Origin: Bacteroidetes bacterium HGW-Bacteroidetes-5 | Lineage (GTDB): Bacteria > Bacteroidota > Bacteroidia > Bacteroidales > UBA932 | NCBI GenBank assembly: GCA_002842515.1 | Contig: PHDC01000001.1 | Span: 558,001 to 622,000 of the forward strand | Length of the DNA: 64,000 bases | Direction of reading: 5' to 3' | Shown: positions 52,725-63,689 of the stretch, one piece after another | Layout: the number at the start of each line of letters is the position of its first letter | Position numbering within the stretch: position 1 is the stretch's first letter | Translations under genes and position numbers: made by a program | Notes under the pieces: generated by a model | Databases searched by the model: none | What the model saw: the letters and a program-made list of their open reading frames with translations, nothing else | What the model was told of the DNA's origin: nothing

Positions 52725-53577
52725 ATAGATATCTCGGCCCTCCCAGAATTTGAGTAATCCTCTCCATCCTGTCATAAATCTTTGTATTTCCGCTATTTCT
52801 GTAGATAAAACTGAGAAGCTCTGCATAAATTGTAACCAGGGCCCTCTCCTGCTCAACCTTTAGAGATTCCGGGTTGTACTGCATACCGATATCCTCGAAA
52901 AACTGAACCAGAGTATCTTCAAGAAATATTGAACCCTGCTTGAAGATATTCAGATAGAACATAATCTTATTGTCATTATCCAGATAAACCGGTACAAAAC
53001 CACCTGTAAAGCAGAGTGGATAAATAGGCAAGCCTGCCGATCTTGAAAGAAGGAAGTAGATTAGGGTTATTGAGACCGGATTCCCTGCTCTGGAGAGCAG
53101 AACTCTGTCTACAAGAGCACTCTCTTCCGATTGAATCTGAGTATCTGTATGATGGAACCGGAATCTGCGAAAAAATATGTAGTTAAAGATCTTTACACTC
53201 TCCACCGGAGTTTTATCTCCGGAGATCTCCAGATTTAGCTCCTCTGTGAGATTCTCAAGGGTGCTGTTGTAGATAATCTCCTCTGCGGTAGTGTCTGCAG
53301 CCTTTGAAACAAGAAAAAGCCCTTTACTTAAAAGCGGTTGGGGGCTCTCCAATAACTTATCTAACCTCTCCAGCGCAATATCAGTTTTTACCTCCTCCAG
53401 AAAATCCAGATATGAATCTCTTTTATGAACAGGTGCCTCAGGGAGCCAATATCTCTCTATCTGTTCAATTGCATCCTCTCCCCGCTCTATGAGTCGACCT
53501 CTCACTGCATCCCTTACAATGTAGTCTGTATCATCCATTAAGGAGATTAAAGAGATTAGTTCGCTATCCGGTTTCAT
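52723..53577 (-). CDS. SirB1-family transglutaminase-like protein
   Basis: The 284-residue product has the Transglut_core2 (SirB1) signature RAGNPVSITLIYFLLSRSAGLP, seen across residues 164-185, followed by GGFVPVY. In the place where papain-type members have Cys, no cysteine is visible, so catalysis is doubtful. The N terminus looks like short helical repeats. Function is unknown; family members are often next to cell-cycle or translation genes. Its start overlaps the end of the nucleoside phosphorylase gene by 4 bases, so they form an operon. The stop codon lies within the T run of the candidate sRNA terminator. Confidence 0.78.
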   Translation of the reverse strand: MKPDSELISLISLMDDTDYIVRDAVRGRLIERGEDAIEQIERYWLPEAPVHKRDSYLDFLEEVKTDIALERLDKLLESPQPLLSKGLFLVSKAADTTAEEIIYNSTLENLTEELNLEISGDKTPVESVKIFNYIFFRRFRFHHTDTQIQSEESALVDRVLLSRAGNPVSITLIYFLLSRSAGLPIYPLCFTGGFVPVYLDNDNKIMFYLNIFKQGSIFLEDTLVQFFEDIGMQYNPESLKVEQERALVTIYAELLSFIYRNSGNTKIYDRMERITQILGGPRYL

Positions 53578-54440
53578 ATTCTATCCAGAGATAATTGTAT
53601 TAGTTCTCTAATGTAGCTACCGTAATTTGGCTGACTTTCGTGCAGATGCCTGTTTGCGATTATGCAACAAACAGTTGCCGCTTCGTGCCCCAGCAGAGTA
53701 GACAATCCGGCAATAGCAGAGCCTTCCATCTCGAAATTTGTAATTCGCTCACCATTAAACCTGAACGACTCCAGCTTTGAGATCATATCCGGCATAGCCA
53801 ACGGAAGTCGCAGCACCCTTCCCTGTGGAGCGTAAAAGCCCGATGCCGATATTGTAACTCCTTTAATAGTAACATCTTTAAAAGCCTCTATAATAGAGTT
53901 GGCCGCCTTTGCAAAATAGGGTGATGGCAAAATATTAAGCCAACCGGTATGCTTGACAAAAGCATCCTCCATATCTTTTATGGTTACCCTCTCTCTCCCT
54001 TGGTACCAATTAAGAAGCCCGTCGCATCCCACCGAGATGTGAGAGAGTACAAAAGAGCCCAACGGGATATCCGCTTGAATTGCACCCGATGTTCCGATTC
54101 TTAGAATCCTTAGCCTTTTATGTTCAGCTTTTGGCTTTCTGGTGTTAAAGTCTATATTGGCAAGAGCATCAAGCTCGTTGAGTACTATATCTATGTTATC
54201 TGTTCCAATTCCGGTAGAGAGTACTGTAATCCTTTTGCCTTTGTAACTGCCGGTGACTGTAACAAACTCTCTTGAAGAGCGGGTAAACTCTTTTGAATCA
54301 AAGAAAGAGGAGACAAGCTCCACCCTGCCAGGATCTCCAACCAGAATAACAGTGTCTGAGAGCTCCCGGGGTTTAATGTGAAGATGAAACACAGAGCCGT
54401 CGCTGTTGATTATAAGCTCTGATGGTGCAATTGCATTCAT
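53574..54440 (-). CDS. Nucleoside phosphorylase (uridine phosphorylase-like)
   Basis: The 288-residue protein of the PNP/UDP phosphorylase family shows VGDPGRVELVSSFF (phosphate-binding N-terminal motif), STGIGTDNIDIVLNEL, RIGTSGA (about 113-119) and FEMEGSAIAGLS (about 235-246), whose Glu-Met-Glu segment binds the ribose. It splits nucleosides with phosphate into a base and ribose 1-phosphate. Uridine is the best guess from the pattern; the base-specific residues could not be checked. It is followed in the same operon by the SirB1-like gene. The 5' end is 65 bases from the divergent DUF4293 gene. Confidence 0.88.
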   Translation of the reverse strand: MNAIAPSELIINSDGSVFHLHIKPRELSDTVILVGDPGRVELVSSFFDSKEFTRSSREFVTVTGSYKGKRITVLSTGIGTDNIDIVLNELDALANIDFNTRKPKAEHKRLRILRIGTSGAIQADIPLGSFVLSHISVGCDGLLNWYQGRERVTIKDMEDAFVKHTGWLNILPSPYFAKAANSIIEAFKDVTIKGVTISASGFYAPQGRVLRLPLAMPDMISKLESFRFNGERITNFEMEGSAIAGLSTLLGHEAATVCCIIANRHLHESQPNYGSYIRELIQLSLDRI

Positions 54441-54505
54441 TTTTTATATCATTAAGAGACAAAAATAGCCATTTATTTTATACTTTTACGCAAAATTCAA
54501 TCCAT

Positions 54506-54922
54506 ATGATACAACGAGTTCAGACTTTATTTCTTCTTGCCGCATCGGCCCTTCTTTTCACAATGTTCTTCGGCACAATGGTCACATCTTCACAGGAGAG
54601 TGTTAAGTACAGTCAAGTAACACCTCTTCTGATAATGAACATTGTAACATTCTCTATGGCGTTTGTATCAATTTTTCTTTACAAGCAGAGAGTTATTCAG
54701 ATAAGAGTCTCCGTTTTTAACAGTGTAATACTTTTGGCGTTTCAGGGGTGGATTTTATGGATGTTCTTTAACCGTCCACAAGGAAGTGCCTTCTCTGTAA
54801 GCGCTCTATTCCCATTAGTTGCAGCCATACTCTCAATAATTGCAATGAGGTATATTGCCAGAGACGAAGCGATTGTGAGATCTACCAGTCGTTTAAGAAA
54901 ATCCGGGCGCGCAAGAAAATAG
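54506..54922 (+). CDS. DUF4293 family membrane protein
   Basis: The ATG at 54506 gives 138 residues. A longer frame from 54422 would overlap the phosphorylase gene and is unlikely. The start MIQRVQTLFLLAA is the hallmark of DUF4293, a Bacteroidota-specific family. Four transmembrane helices are visible (about 7-26, 38-57, 67-86, 96-116), ending in a short basic tail RLRKSGRARK. Its function is unknown. It is divergent from the phosphorylase gene and convergent with the TPR gene, with a 3-base gap. Confidence 0.85.
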   Translation: MIQRVQTLFLLAASALLFTMFFGTMVTSSQESVKYSQVTPLLIMNIVTFSMAFVSIFLYKQRVIQIRVSVFNSVILLAFQGWILWMFFNRPQGSAFSVSALFPLVAAILSIIAMRYIARDEAIVRSTSRLRKSGRARK

Positions 54923-54925
54923 CTT

Positions 54926-56911
54926 TTACTTCTCGCTGCAGTATTTCTTTATTACACTATAGGCATCTGTAATACCAAGCTCTCCCGCTTTACTCATATC
55001 CAGACACCCCTTCTCTCTATCCTGAAGGTAGATATGAACCAACCCTCTGTTATAATATGCCTCACCCATATAAGGGAAAATCTCAATTGCTTTTGAATAT
55101 TGCAAAATAGATTCGGGAAGATCGTCCGAGAGACAGTAAAGATTACCCAGGTTATAATAGACATAAGGGAAGCCCGGCGAAAGAGAAGCTGCTTTTTTCA
55201 TATCGTGAATAGCGGCTGTATAGTCGTAACTTCTGGTAACATTCTCTTTAACCTTTGCTCTTGTTGCTCCCGAATTATCCAGAGTAAGAACCTGTACATT
55301 GCTCTCTATTGAGGAGATAAAATCTATCATCTCAGATTGAAGTGCCCCTCTGTTAATGTAGTAGAAAGTCTGCTCTGGCTCCATCTCAATCGCCTGACTG
55401 TAACACTCAAGAGCAGTATTAAACTGCTTATTCCCGGATTCGAGAAGTGCTTTTGCAAACAGATTCAGCCCATCCTTACCTCTTCTTAAAGTGCTGTCTA
55501 CACTATGGAGGTATCTTCGTTGAAGTTCGTAGGCAAATGTGCTTTGTGAAGATGATAGTGAGACTGGTACAGGCATAGATGTTATAAACTCAGATATGCC
55601 CCTATCTTCAAATCTCTTGTCCAATGCAATGAACTCCCGTTTCTCTGTATCTATCCTAAATTTAAAAAGGGGTTTGAGCCTGATATCAACATCCCGGTAC
55701 TGAAGCAGCTCGTTATTAAAATCTTTTTTGGCAAAATCTGCATCCAGGGCAATAAGGTTATCAAATTTCCTGGTTGTATCTGCAAAGGCAGATGCCATTG
55801 AGGTATCTCTTTTCATTGCCCGGTACTCGCTCACCTTCTTTTGTGCTATGTCGTAATCGCTTTTGGCAGATGTAAACTGACCAAGTTGATTTTTAACATA
55901 TGACCGGTTGACATAAGCATTTGCAAAATCCGGGTAGAGGTTAATTGCCGAAGAGTAATCATCCATCGCATCCCTGAAACGGCCCAGCTGAACAAAAACT
56001 GAGGCTCTGTTATAGTAGGCAAGAACATTGTTGGGGTTTATGGCAATTACTCTGTCGTAATCATCTATTGCGTTATTGTAGTCTCCAATCTGAGAGCGAA
56101 TCAGAGCCCTGTTATAGAGGGTTAGTGCATTACCGGGGTCAAGCCTGAGGACACTCTCAAGATCCTTGAGGGAGCCCATTATCTCTTTGTTCTCATACCT
56201 TACCAAAGCCCTGTGAAACAGCGCAAAGGTGTTTACACTATCCAGCTCAAGTGCAGAGTTCAAATCATCAAGAGCGCCTCTGTGATTCTTTTGCAACATA
56301 TAGATTCTGGCTCTCCTTACATACCCCTCCGGATCAAATCTATTCAGACTTATTGCTGTGTTATAATCGTCTATAGCCTTTAGTGTATCCCCAAGAAAGA
56401 GGTAGCTTGCCCCCCTGTTGAGATATGCGTCTGCTGCCTTTGGCTCTTTCCTGAGAAATCGGTTAAAGTCTGCAACTGCCTTATCAAACTGCTGAGAGAG
56501 AAAATAGGTTACACCCCGGCTAAAATAGAGACCCGTATATCCCGGGCGAAGATCTACAGCCTCTTCCAGATCCTTGATTGCCAGGTCGTACTTCCCTATC
56601 CGGCTAAGGGTGATAGCCCTGTAGTGATATGCCGGTGTATAGATGGGGTTGATTCTGATGGTTCTATCGAAATCTGTTTGTGCCCCGTAGAAATCTCCAA
56701 GGTTGTACTTTGCGATTCCGCGAAAAAAGAAGGCTTCGTGGAGATTTGTGTCCAGCTGAGCTAAAATATTGAAGTGCTCAATAGCCTGACCATATTTTCC
56801 CTCAATAAGTGCCTGTCTTCCCCTTAAAAAGAACTGCTGTTTATCGTATTGTGCAAAAAGTGATGTTGCAACAAGAATCTTTAGTACTAAAAGAAGAAGG
56901 AACCTATTCAT
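54926..56911 (-). CDS. Exported TPR-repeat protein
   Basis: The 661-residue product has a signal peptide (about 1-20, ending LFAQ). About ten tetratricopeptide repeats follow (21-355), each about 34 residues, with the NxxxxxYYNRG/AxxDYDxAI pattern repeated. The middle (360-480) is not TPR-like. Three more repeats follow (about 495-640), with the last ending near residue 655. Such proteins scaffold complexes in the periplasm or on the outer membrane. A partner is not evident. It is 17 bases after mtgA on the same strand. Confidence 0.85.
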   Translation of the reverse strand: MNRFLLLLVLKILVATSLFAQYDKQQFFLRGRQALIEGKYGQAIEHFNILAQLDTNLHEAFFFRGIAKYNLGDFYGAQTDFDRTIRINPIYTPAYHYRAITLSRIGKYDLAIKDLEEAVDLRPGYTGLYFSRGVTYFLSQQFDKAVADFNRFLRKEPKAADAYLNRGASYLFLGDTLKAIDDYNTAISLNRFDPEGYVRRARIYMLQKNHRGALDDLNSALELDSVNTFALFHRALVRYENKEIMGSLKDLESVLRLDPGNALTLYNRALIRSQIGDYNNAIDDYDRVIAINPNNVLAYYNRASVFVQLGRFRDAMDDYSSAINLYPDFANAYVNRSYVKNQLGQFTSAKSDYDIAQKKVSEYRAMKRDTSMASAFADTTRKFDNLIALDADFAKKDFNNELLQYRDVDIRLKPLFKFRIDTEKREFIALDKRFEDRGISEFITSMPVPVSLSSSQSTFAYELQRRYLHSVDSTLRRGKDGLNLFAKALLESGNKQFNTALECYSQAIEMEPEQTFYYINRGALQSEMIDFISSIESNVQVLTLDNSGATRAKVKENVTRSYDYTAAIHDMKKAASLSPGFPYVYYNLGNLYCLSDDLPESILQYSKAIEIFPYMGEAYYNRGLVHIYLQDREKGCLDMSKAGELGITDAYSVIKKYCSEK

Positions 56912-56928
56912 ATCTATTCTTATTTAAT

Positions 56929-57672
56929 TTACTTTTTAAACCACTCCGGCACCGGCACCTTTCCCATAAGGCTCTCAATTGCAGCAGCCCGTGAATTTAG
57001 GTAGGCGGTAGGATTGTTTGCGGCTCTTCGCAACGGGTTTGGCAATGTTGCAGCAATAAGCGCGCTCTCTCTGGATGTCAATTTCTGTGCCGTTTTATTA
57101 AATAGCTTCCCGGCAGCAGCCTCAGCCCCATACACACCCTTTCCCATCTCAGCTACATTAAGGTAGACCTCCATTATTCTCCTCTTCCCCCACACCAACT
57201 CAATTCCTAATGTAAAATATGCTTCAAGACCCTTTCTCACCCAGGAGCGGGATGGGAAGAGAAAAACATTCTTTGCAGTCTGCTGAGAAATTGTACTTGC
57301 TCCCCTGAGCCTCTTTCCCCGCTTACCTGCATCAATTGCTTTGTCAATCTCTATCCAGTCGAACCCATTGTGCTCCATAAATCTGTTATCCTCAGAAGCA
57401 ATAACTGCCATTACCATATTCCGTGAAATTTTGCTCAACGGAACCCATTTTTTCTCTGTTTTGAATCCATCATTACCAATGTTCTCTACCGAACGGATTG
57501 CCATCAATGGAGTGTACCAAACCGGCACCCATTTGAGAACAAGAATCCAAAAAGCAGATATTAAAAAAAGAGCGATGGGAAGATATATAAATATAAATTT
57601 AACAATGCTCAAAACTCTATTTTTTAGAGGATTAAGCTTTGAGCCCGTTTTTCTTCTCTTTTTCTTTTGCAT
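56929..57672 (-). CDS. mtgA: Monofunctional biosynthetic peptidoglycan transglycosylase
   Basis: The ATG at 57672 gives 247 residues; a TTG at 57702 overlaps the -7 box and was not used. A basic N terminus (KKKRRK) precedes one membrane helix (about 25-47). A GT51 domain follows with the catalytic Glu in ASEDNRFMEHNGFD (about 117-130), GASTISQQTAKN (about 143-154) and KRRIMEVYLN. It polymerises lipid II into glycan strands at the inner membrane. There is no transpeptidase domain. A TATATTTG box on the minus strand (57707-57700) is its probable promoter, 28 bases before the start. Confidence 0.93.
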   Translation of the reverse strand: MQKKKRRKTGSKLNPLKNRVLSIVKFIFIYLPIALFLISAFWILVLKWVPVWYTPLMAIRSVENIGNDGFKTEKKWVPLSKISRNMVMAVIASEDNRFMEHNGFDWIEIDKAIDAGKRGKRLRGASTISQQTAKNVFLFPSRSWVRKGLEAYFTLGIELVWGKRRIMEVYLNVAEMGKGVYGAEAAAGKLFNKTAQKLTSRESALIAATLPNPLRRAANNPTAYLNSRAAAIESLMGKVPVPEWFKK

Positions 57673-57718
57673 AATTGACGCTAAAACAATTATTTTTGAC
57701 AAATATAAAAAAATATAG

Positions 57719-58675
57719 ATGCATTATATCCGCACCGTAATATTTGTTTTCACTTTACTGTTGTCTTCCGTAATCTCCAACGCACAATCTGCAGAGCTTA
57801 CAAAACTAACCTCAACAATAAGCAGCGTGAAGATGCAGAGCCAACTCTCATTTCTATCGAATGACCTTACCAAGGGTAGAGCGAGTGGAACCCCGGGGAA
57901 CCTTATTGTCTCTTCATTTTTGAGAGAGGAGTTCTCAAGGCTGGGTATGATTCCCTTTTACAGCACTACCTTTACTCAAAGTTTTACTATACCGGAGAGC
58001 TCTGTAATAGGGAGAAATATTATTGGAGTTATACCATCTCTATATTATACAGATCAATACATATTAATATCTGCCCATTACGACCATTTGGGAATAATTG
58101 GAGGTAATATTTACAACGGTGCAGATGATAACGCTTCCGGAGTAACAGCTCTTTTAACAATTGCAGATCTCTTTTCAAAGATGAGAGAGTTAAGGCAGGG
58201 GCCCAGAAAGAATATTATCTTTGCTCTGTTCGATGCCAAAGAGAGTAACCTGGAGGGCTCTAACCACTTCTCCAAAAATCTCCCTGTAAAATCTTCTAAA
58301 ATAAGTCACTGTTTAAATATTGATCAGGTAGGGTGCACCTTCGCCCCTCCGGGAAAGAGTGATAACTACCTACTCTATGTAGCTGACTCTAAGATTAGGG
58401 GGGATATCAGAAAGAGGATGGACGATGTTAAGCGTCAGTACGGAATGGATATAGAGATTGACCACTCATTCTACAACAGCCCTGCATTCTATGAGATTTT
58501 TCTTAGAACTTCGGACCAGTACAACACTACAGCTGCAGGAATACCCTCTGTTATGTTTACATCCGGGATTCATATGCACACCTATAAGCCTACAGATGAG
58601 CACTATTTTATCAATTATCCGGTTCTAGCCGAGCGGACTAAGCTTCTGTTTTATCTTATTAACAGCCTTTTATAA
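57719..58675 (+). CDS. M28 family zinc metallopeptidase
   Basis: The 318-residue protein has a signal peptide (about 1-22). The zinc ligands of family M28 are in SAHYDHLG (His120, Asp122), NGADDNASGV (about 138-147), AKESNLEGSNHF (about 172-183, with the catalytic Glu pair) and a C-terminal His in HMHTYKPTDEH. It probably acts as an aminopeptidase in the periplasm. It is divergent from mtgA, with the mtgA promoter in a 46-base gap, and overlaps the end of uvrA by 17 bases. Confidence 0.88.
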   Translation: MHYIRTVIFVFTLLLSSVISNAQSAELTKLTSTISSVKMQSQLSFLSNDLTKGRASGTPGNLIVSSFLREEFSRLGMIPFYSTTFTQSFTIPESSVIGRNIIGVIPSLYYTDQYILISAHYDHLGIIGGNIYNGADDNASGVTALLTIADLFSKMRELRQGPRKNIIFALFDAKESNLEGSNHFSKNLPVKSSKISHCLNIDQVGCTFAPPGKSDNYLLYVADSKIRGDIRKRMDDVKRQYGMDIEIDHSFYNSPAFYEIFLRTSDQYNTTAAGIPSVMFTSGIHMHTYKPTDEHYFINYPVLAERTKLLFYLINSLL

Positions 58676-61517
58676 AACCGGATAGTGTAGCCAAACTTTT
58701 TCCAGTATAGCTCCTGTCGCACTTAATAATATCTTCCGGCGTTCCGGCAAAAACCACCTCTCCTCCTCCATCTCCCCCTTCGGGACCCATATCTATTACC
58801 CAGTCTGCACACTTAACCACATCCATATTGTGCTCTATAACAATAACTGTATGACCTCTTGCAATGAGTGCATTAAAAGAGTCCATTAAACTCTTTATAT
58901 CATTGAAATGTAGTCCTGTTGTAGGCTCATCAAAAATAAAGAGGATAGATTCGCTCCCACTCTCTTTACCCAGAAACGATGCCAGCTTCACTCTCTGACT
59001 CTCTCCCCCGCTAAGGGTACTGCTGCTCTGTCCGAGTTGCACATATGACAACCCCACATCCATAAGTGGCTTGAGCTTATGGGCAACTCTTAAAGAGGCT
59101 GCCTCTTTTTGCGACGAGAAGAACTCAACAGCCTCACCTACACTCATATTGAGAACATCGTTAATATTCTTCTCCTTGTACCTGACCTCCAGAATATCCT
59201 GTTTAAACCTTTTACCCCCGCACGATTCACAAACCATCTGAACATCAGCCATAAACTGCATCTCAATATTTATAACTCCCTCACCCTGGCACTCCGGGCA
59301 TCTCCCTCCGTCAATATTAAACGAGAAGTGAGAGTGTCCATATCTGTTTGCCTTTGCGTAGGGCTGCTCGGAGAACAATCGTCTTATCTCGTCATAAACT
59401 TTAAGATAGGTTGCAGGATTGGAACGGCTTGACTTACCAATGGGATTCTGGTCTATATACTCAACAGCTGTTATTTTGGAGATATCTCCGCACAACTCTT
59501 TGTGAAGAGCCGGTCTCTCTCCAAACTGATTAAGTCTTCTGTTTATTGCAGGAAATAGAATATCTCTCACCAAAGTAGATTTGCCGGATCCGCTCACCCC
59601 GGTAACCGCAGTGAGAACTCTTAACGGAAACTTAACATCAATATCTTTAAGATTGTTTTCACAGGCACCCTTTATCTCTATGTAACTGCTCCACTGCCTC
59701 CTCGATACGGGAGTCTCTATCTTTTCAAATCCCCTGAGGTACTTTAATGTTAGGCTTCTGCCACACTCACTCTCTGTTAGGTTGTCATCTATCTTTCCCT
59801 GGAATACCAACTCTCCGCCGAAATTTCCGGCATAAGGGCCGATATCTATGAGTTGGTCTGCAGCTCTCATTATCTCTTCGTCATGCTCAACAATAAGCAC
59901 ACTGTTGCCCAGATCTCTGAGCTGTTTTAAAACAACAATCAGCCTCTGAGTATCTCTCGGATGGAGTCCGATGCTGGGCTCATCAAGTATATAAAGTGAA
60001 CCTACCAGGCTGCTTCCCAAGGTGCTAACAAGATTTATTCTCTGACTCTCTCCTCCGCTGAGGGTGTTGGATGCTCTGTTAAGTGTGAGATAAGGAAGGC
60101 CTACAGATATCATACATCCCAATCTGTTTTTTAGCTCTTTAAGAGCTCTCTCCCCTATCTTCTGCTGGTAGTTGTCCAGCTTAAGATTTGCAAGAAAGGT
60201 GTAGAGATCCTCTATGCTCATCTCCAAAAGATCGATAATGGTTTTACCTCCAATCTTAATGTAGAGCGCCTCCTTTCTCAATCTTTTACCTTTGCACTCG
60301 GGGCAGATTGTCTTCCCGGAGTATCTGCTTAGCATAAAGCGAAACTGTATCTTGTATTTGTTCGAGTCAATGATTTTAAAGAATTCGTTTAGCCCGGTGA
60401 AGTAGCTGTTACCCTCCCAGAGAAGGTTTTTTTGCTCTGCAGTGAGGGAAAGATATGGTTTATGTATCGGAAAATCGAATTTATGAGAGTTAATAACCAG
60501 GTCATTAAGATAGTTTTTCATTGTCTCTCCCCTCCAGCAGGCAATCGCCTCCTGATAGATGCTCAGGCTGGGATCTGGTATAACCAGACTCTCGTCAATA
60601 CCAACAATTTTGCCGTATCCCGAGCAGGCCGGGCACGCTCCAAGCGGGTTATTATAGCTGAACAGAAGCTCTGTAGGCTCCTCAAAAATTACTCCGTCTC
60701 TCTCAAAAAGGGCCGAAAAGGGTTTCAGCTTTAACTCTTTACCGGCTGCTATATAGACAGTCTCTCTCTCACTGTCTACTCCCCTCTTTACGGAAAAAGC
60801 AGTTGAAATTGAATCAAAGAGCCTGTTCTCAACCTCTTCGCTATTCTCATTTATCACCCTGTCTACCAGCAGATATACTCCTGAGGAGGCATCTAAATCG
60901 CCGGAAGAGGCATTGAAATCTCCATTAAGTGCGCTCTCTATTCTGATTAACTCTCCTTTGTGGAACAGGCGAGTAAAACCCTCCTCTTTAAGTGCAAGCA
61001 GGTTTTCTGTACGAATATCTGTGCTCTCCCACCCGAATGGCGATAATATGTATACCGTCTCTCCCTGTGGCAAGCTCTTTATGTAGTTGACAACATCTGC
61101 AACTGAATCTCTTTTCACCTCCTCTCCGGTAACCGGTGAGTAGGTTTTCCCGCTTTTAGTGAAGAGAAGCCTCAGATAGTCGTAAATCTCTGTACTTGTG
61201 CCCACTGTAGAGCGCGGGTTTCTGGTATTAACCTTCTGCTCTATTGCAATTGCGGGAGGGATGCCGGTAATCTCATCTACATCCGGTTTAGACATCCTTC
61301 CAAGAAATTGGCGTGCAAATGAGGATAGACTCTCCACAAATCGTCTTTGTCCCTCTGCAAAGAGAGTGTCAAAAGCAAGGCTGGACTTTCCGGAACCCGA
61401 GATGCCCGTTATTACGACCATCTTATCTCTTGGAATATCCAGATTTATGTTCTTAAGATTATTAAGCCTTGCTCCCTTAATCTTTATACTGTTCTCTTTA
61501 ACGACTCTTTCCTGCAT
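58659..61517 (-). CDS. uvrA: UvrABC system protein A (excinuclease ATPase)
   Basis: The 952-residue protein has two ABC ATPase domains, with Walker A motifs [12 protein letters not shown] (about 39-50) and [11 protein letters not shown] (about 636-646) and signature segments LSGGESQRI and [11 protein letters not shown]. Zinc-finger cysteines appear in [17 protein letters not shown] and CPECQGEG...CESCGGKR. It recognises bulky DNA lesions and loads UvrB, whose gene end is at 63.7 kb on the same strand. The relA-like gene lies between them. It overlaps the M28 gene at the 3' end by 17 bases. Confidence 0.97.
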   Translation of the reverse strand: MQERVVKENSIKIKGARLNNLKNINLDIPRDKMVVITGISGSGKSSLAFDTLFAEGQRRFVESLSSFARQFLGRMSKPDVDEITGIPPAIAIEQKVNTRNPRSTVGTSTEIYDYLRLLFTKSGKTYSPVTGEEVKRDSVADVVNYIKSLPQGETVYILSPFGWESTDIRTENLLALKEEGFTRLFHKGELIRIESALNGDFNASSGDLDASSGVYLLVDRVINENSEEVENRLFDSISTAFSVKRGVDSERETVYIAAGKELKLKPFSALFERDGVIFEEPTELLFSYNNPLGACPACSGYGKIVGIDESLVIPDPSLSIYQEAIACWRGETMKNYLNDLVINSHKFDFPIHKPYLSLTAEQKNLLWEGNSYFTGLNEFFKIIDSNKYKIQFRFMLSRYSGKTICPECKGKRLRKEALYIKIGGKTIIDLLEMSIEDLYTFLANLKLDNYQQKIGERALKELKNRLGCMISVGLPYLTLNRASNTLSGGESQRINLVSTLGSSLVGSLYILDEPSIGLHPRDTQRLIVVLKQLRDLGNSVLIVEHDEEIMRAADQLIDIGPYAGNFGGELVFQGKIDDNLTESECGRSLTLKYLRGFEKIETPVSRRQWSSYIEIKGACENNLKDIDVKFPLRVLTAVTGVSGSGKSTLVRDILFPAINRRLNQFGERPALHKELCGDISKITAVEYIDQNPIGKSSRSNPATYLKVYDEIRRLFSEQPYAKANRYGHSHFSFNIDGGRCPECQGEGVINIEMQFMADVQMVCESCGGKRFKQDILEVRYKEKNINDVLNMSVGEAVEFFSSQKEAASLRVAHKLKPLMDVGLSYVQLGQSSSTLSGGESQRVKLASFLGKESGSESILFIFDEPTTGLHFNDIKSLMDSFNALIARGHTVIVIEHNMDVVKCADWVIDMGPEGGDGGGEVVFAGTPEDIIKCDRSYTGKSLATLSGFIKGC

Positions 61518-61529
61518 TCTGTTATTGTC

Positions 61530-63671
61530 CTAAATGGAGATTCTGCTCACAGATTTTACCCCCTTTAACTTTCTTAAATTAAATATCAATTTATCCAGCT
61601 GCTGGTTATTGGAAACAGATACCTGCAACTTTGCCTCCAACTTCCCTTTCAAATCTGTAATTGAAAAGTGACGCAAAGATATATTAAGCAGATTTATTAT
61701 CTCCATAATTTGCTGCCCGGTTGCCTCATCTCCGTAACCGCTAATTCTGAGAGCTGTTTGAAAACTGTGCCCGGAAGAGCCCTCCCGCCACTTCACCTTC
61801 TGAATCCTGTAGGGGTAGTTATCGAATAGTCTGGAGGCGTTGGGGCACCCTATCCTATGTATCTTGATGCCCTCTTTAATTGTTACAAAACCAAAAACCT
61901 CATCCCCTAAAATCGGGTTACAGCACTTAGCAAGTTTGAACCCTACATTGTTTACCTTTTCGTCAATAATGAGATAGTCCTGTGCTCCCATCCCCGGTTT
62001 TTCGGGCTTAACTGCTGCCGGAATGAATGGCTCTCGCTGCTCGGGAAGCCCCCCCTCTTTCTCCCTGGCCGTGAGAACTCCCTTAACCTGAGAGATATCT
62101 ATCTCCTCTGTTGCCACTGCAACATAAAACTCCGCTGCAGTTTTGAATTTATAGTGTTTGAGAAGATATACAATAACCTCATCGTTGAACTCCAGTTTCC
62201 AGTTATTAACTCTTCTCTCGAGTAACTCTTTCCCCTCTTGTGCCCTCTTTCCTGCCTCCTCTTTGATTTTCTGTTTGATCTTTGCTCTGGCTTTAGATGA
62301 GACAACATAGTTGAGCCAGTCCAGAGATGGTTTCTGGTTTTTACTGCTGGTAATCTCCACCACATCTCCGGTTTTAAGCCGATCCCTTATTGAGGCAGGT
62401 TTACCGTTCACTTTTGCTCCGGAACACTTGAGTCCTAAGTTAGAGTGAATATCAAATGCAAAATCCAGAACACACGATCCGGGAGAGAGTCGCCTGAGGT
62501 CGCCGTCGGGGGTGAAGACAAATATTTCGTTGATTGCAGAATCAAGATTATTAATTGAACTGCTTATGTTTCCGCTCTCAAGGAGTCTCTTGACACTACC
62601 CAGCCACGAAGATAACCCCTGCCCGCTCTTAACCCCTTTGTAGGACCAATGAGCTGCATACCCGCTCTCTGCAATCTCATCCATTCGTTTGGTTCGAATC
62701 TGGATCTCAATTATGTGCTTATCTTTTGTGATAACTGTGGTATGAAGCGACTCGTAACCGTTCTCCTTGGGAACTGTTATCCAGTCTCTAAGTCGGTTTG
62801 TATCCGGGCTATAGTTTTCTGTAACAATAGAGTAGACACTCCAACAGAGCTCCTTCTCCCGCTCCGGCGCAGAGTCAATAATAATCCTGATTGCAAAGAT
62901 ATCTGCAATACTCTCAAAAGAGATCTGTTGGGTCTGCATCTTCTTATGAATCGAATAGGCTGTCTTGGTCCTGCTCTTTAATGTATATTTTATTCGCGCC
63001 CTCTTGAGCCCCGATTCAATAGGCTTAACAAAAAGATCGGTGAGCCTGCGCCGCTCCTGGTCAGATGCCTTGAGTTTATTGGTGATAAGTCTATAATTCT
63101 CAGGATCGGTATAGCGAAAAGAGAGATCCTCCATCTCGCTTTTAATGTTGTACAGACCAAGCTGATGAGCAAGGGGGGCGTAGAGCAGAAGTGTCTCGGT
63201 TGCCTTTTTGAGCTGCATAGATTTTGTGAACATCTCCAGGCTTCTCATAATCTCAAGCCTGTCTGCCAGCTTTATAAGGGTAACCCTTGGGTCTCTGGAG
63301 TAGCTCACAATAAGTTTCCTGTAGTTCTCTGCCTGCAGTCCGGTATCTTTGGGTTTAATCTGAGATATCCTGTTAAGGCTTTCTGCCATAGATATAATCT
63401 CATCTGTAAAGAGCCTCCTGTACTCCTCCAGAGTGTTAGAATTTCGTCTGGTGGCCTCGTGAAGATATACCGCTGCAACAGAATCCGGCATAAGCCTCAT
63501 CTCTGTAGCCACTATCTCCGAAACTGCAACCACGTGACTCATAAAGGGAGTACCGTCACCCCGTTTCTCCTCTGCTAAAGCTGTAGCGGCAATCTGATAC
63601 GACTCCTGCACCCACCTCTTTTCGTTTTCGGATGAAGATTGAAGAATCTTCTCCATTTTTTGTGAGAACAT
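61530..63671 (-). CDS. RelA/SpoT homologue with degenerate hydrolase site
   Basis: The 713-residue protein has the RSH order: N-terminal HD-like domain (about 30-180), synthetase (about 235-365), TGS (about 392-455) and C-terminal ACT (about 640-713). The synthetase core is present ([37 protein letters not shown]). In the hydrolase domain the HDxxED motif reads HEATRR (His71, Glu72), so the metal-binding Asp and the catalytic Glu-Asp pair are missing and (p)ppGpp hydrolysis is unlikely. It is thus RelA-like: a synthetase activated by stalled ribosomes, needing another enzyme for breakdown. It lies between uvrB and uvrA on the same strand. Confidence 0.88.
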   Translation of the reverse strand: MFSQKMEKILQSSSENEKRWVQESYQIAATALAEEKRGDGTPFMSHVVAVSEIVATEMRLMPDSVAAVYLHEATRRNSNTLEEYRRLFTDEIISMAESLNRISQIKPKDTGLQAENYRKLIVSYSRDPRVTLIKLADRLEIMRSLEMFTKSMQLKKATETLLLYAPLAHQLGLYNIKSEMEDLSFRYTDPENYRLITNKLKASDQERRRLTDLFVKPIESGLKRARIKYTLKSRTKTAYSIHKKMQTQQISFESIADIFAIRIIIDSAPEREKELCWSVYSIVTENYSPDTNRLRDWITVPKENGYESLHTTVITKDKHIIEIQIRTKRMDEIAESGYAAHWSYKGVKSGQGLSSWLGSVKRLLESGNISSSINNLDSAINEIFVFTPDGDLRRLSPGSCVLDFAFDIHSNLGLKCSGAKVNGKPASIRDRLKTGDVVEITSSKNQKPSLDWLNYVVSSKARAKIKQKIKEEAGKRAQEGKELLERRVNNWKLEFNDEVIVYLLKHYKFKTAAEFYVAVATEEIDISQVKGVLTAREKEGGLPEQREPFIPAAVKPEKPGMGAQDYLIIDEKVNNVGFKLAKCCNPILGDEVFGFVTIKEGIKIHRIGCPNASRLFDNYPYRIQKVKWREGSSGHSFQTALRISGYGDEATGQQIMEIINLLNISLRHFSITDLKGKLEAKLQVSVSNNQQLDKLIFNLRKLKGVKSVSRISI

Positions 63672-63689
63672 CTTTCTGTTTTTTGAACT

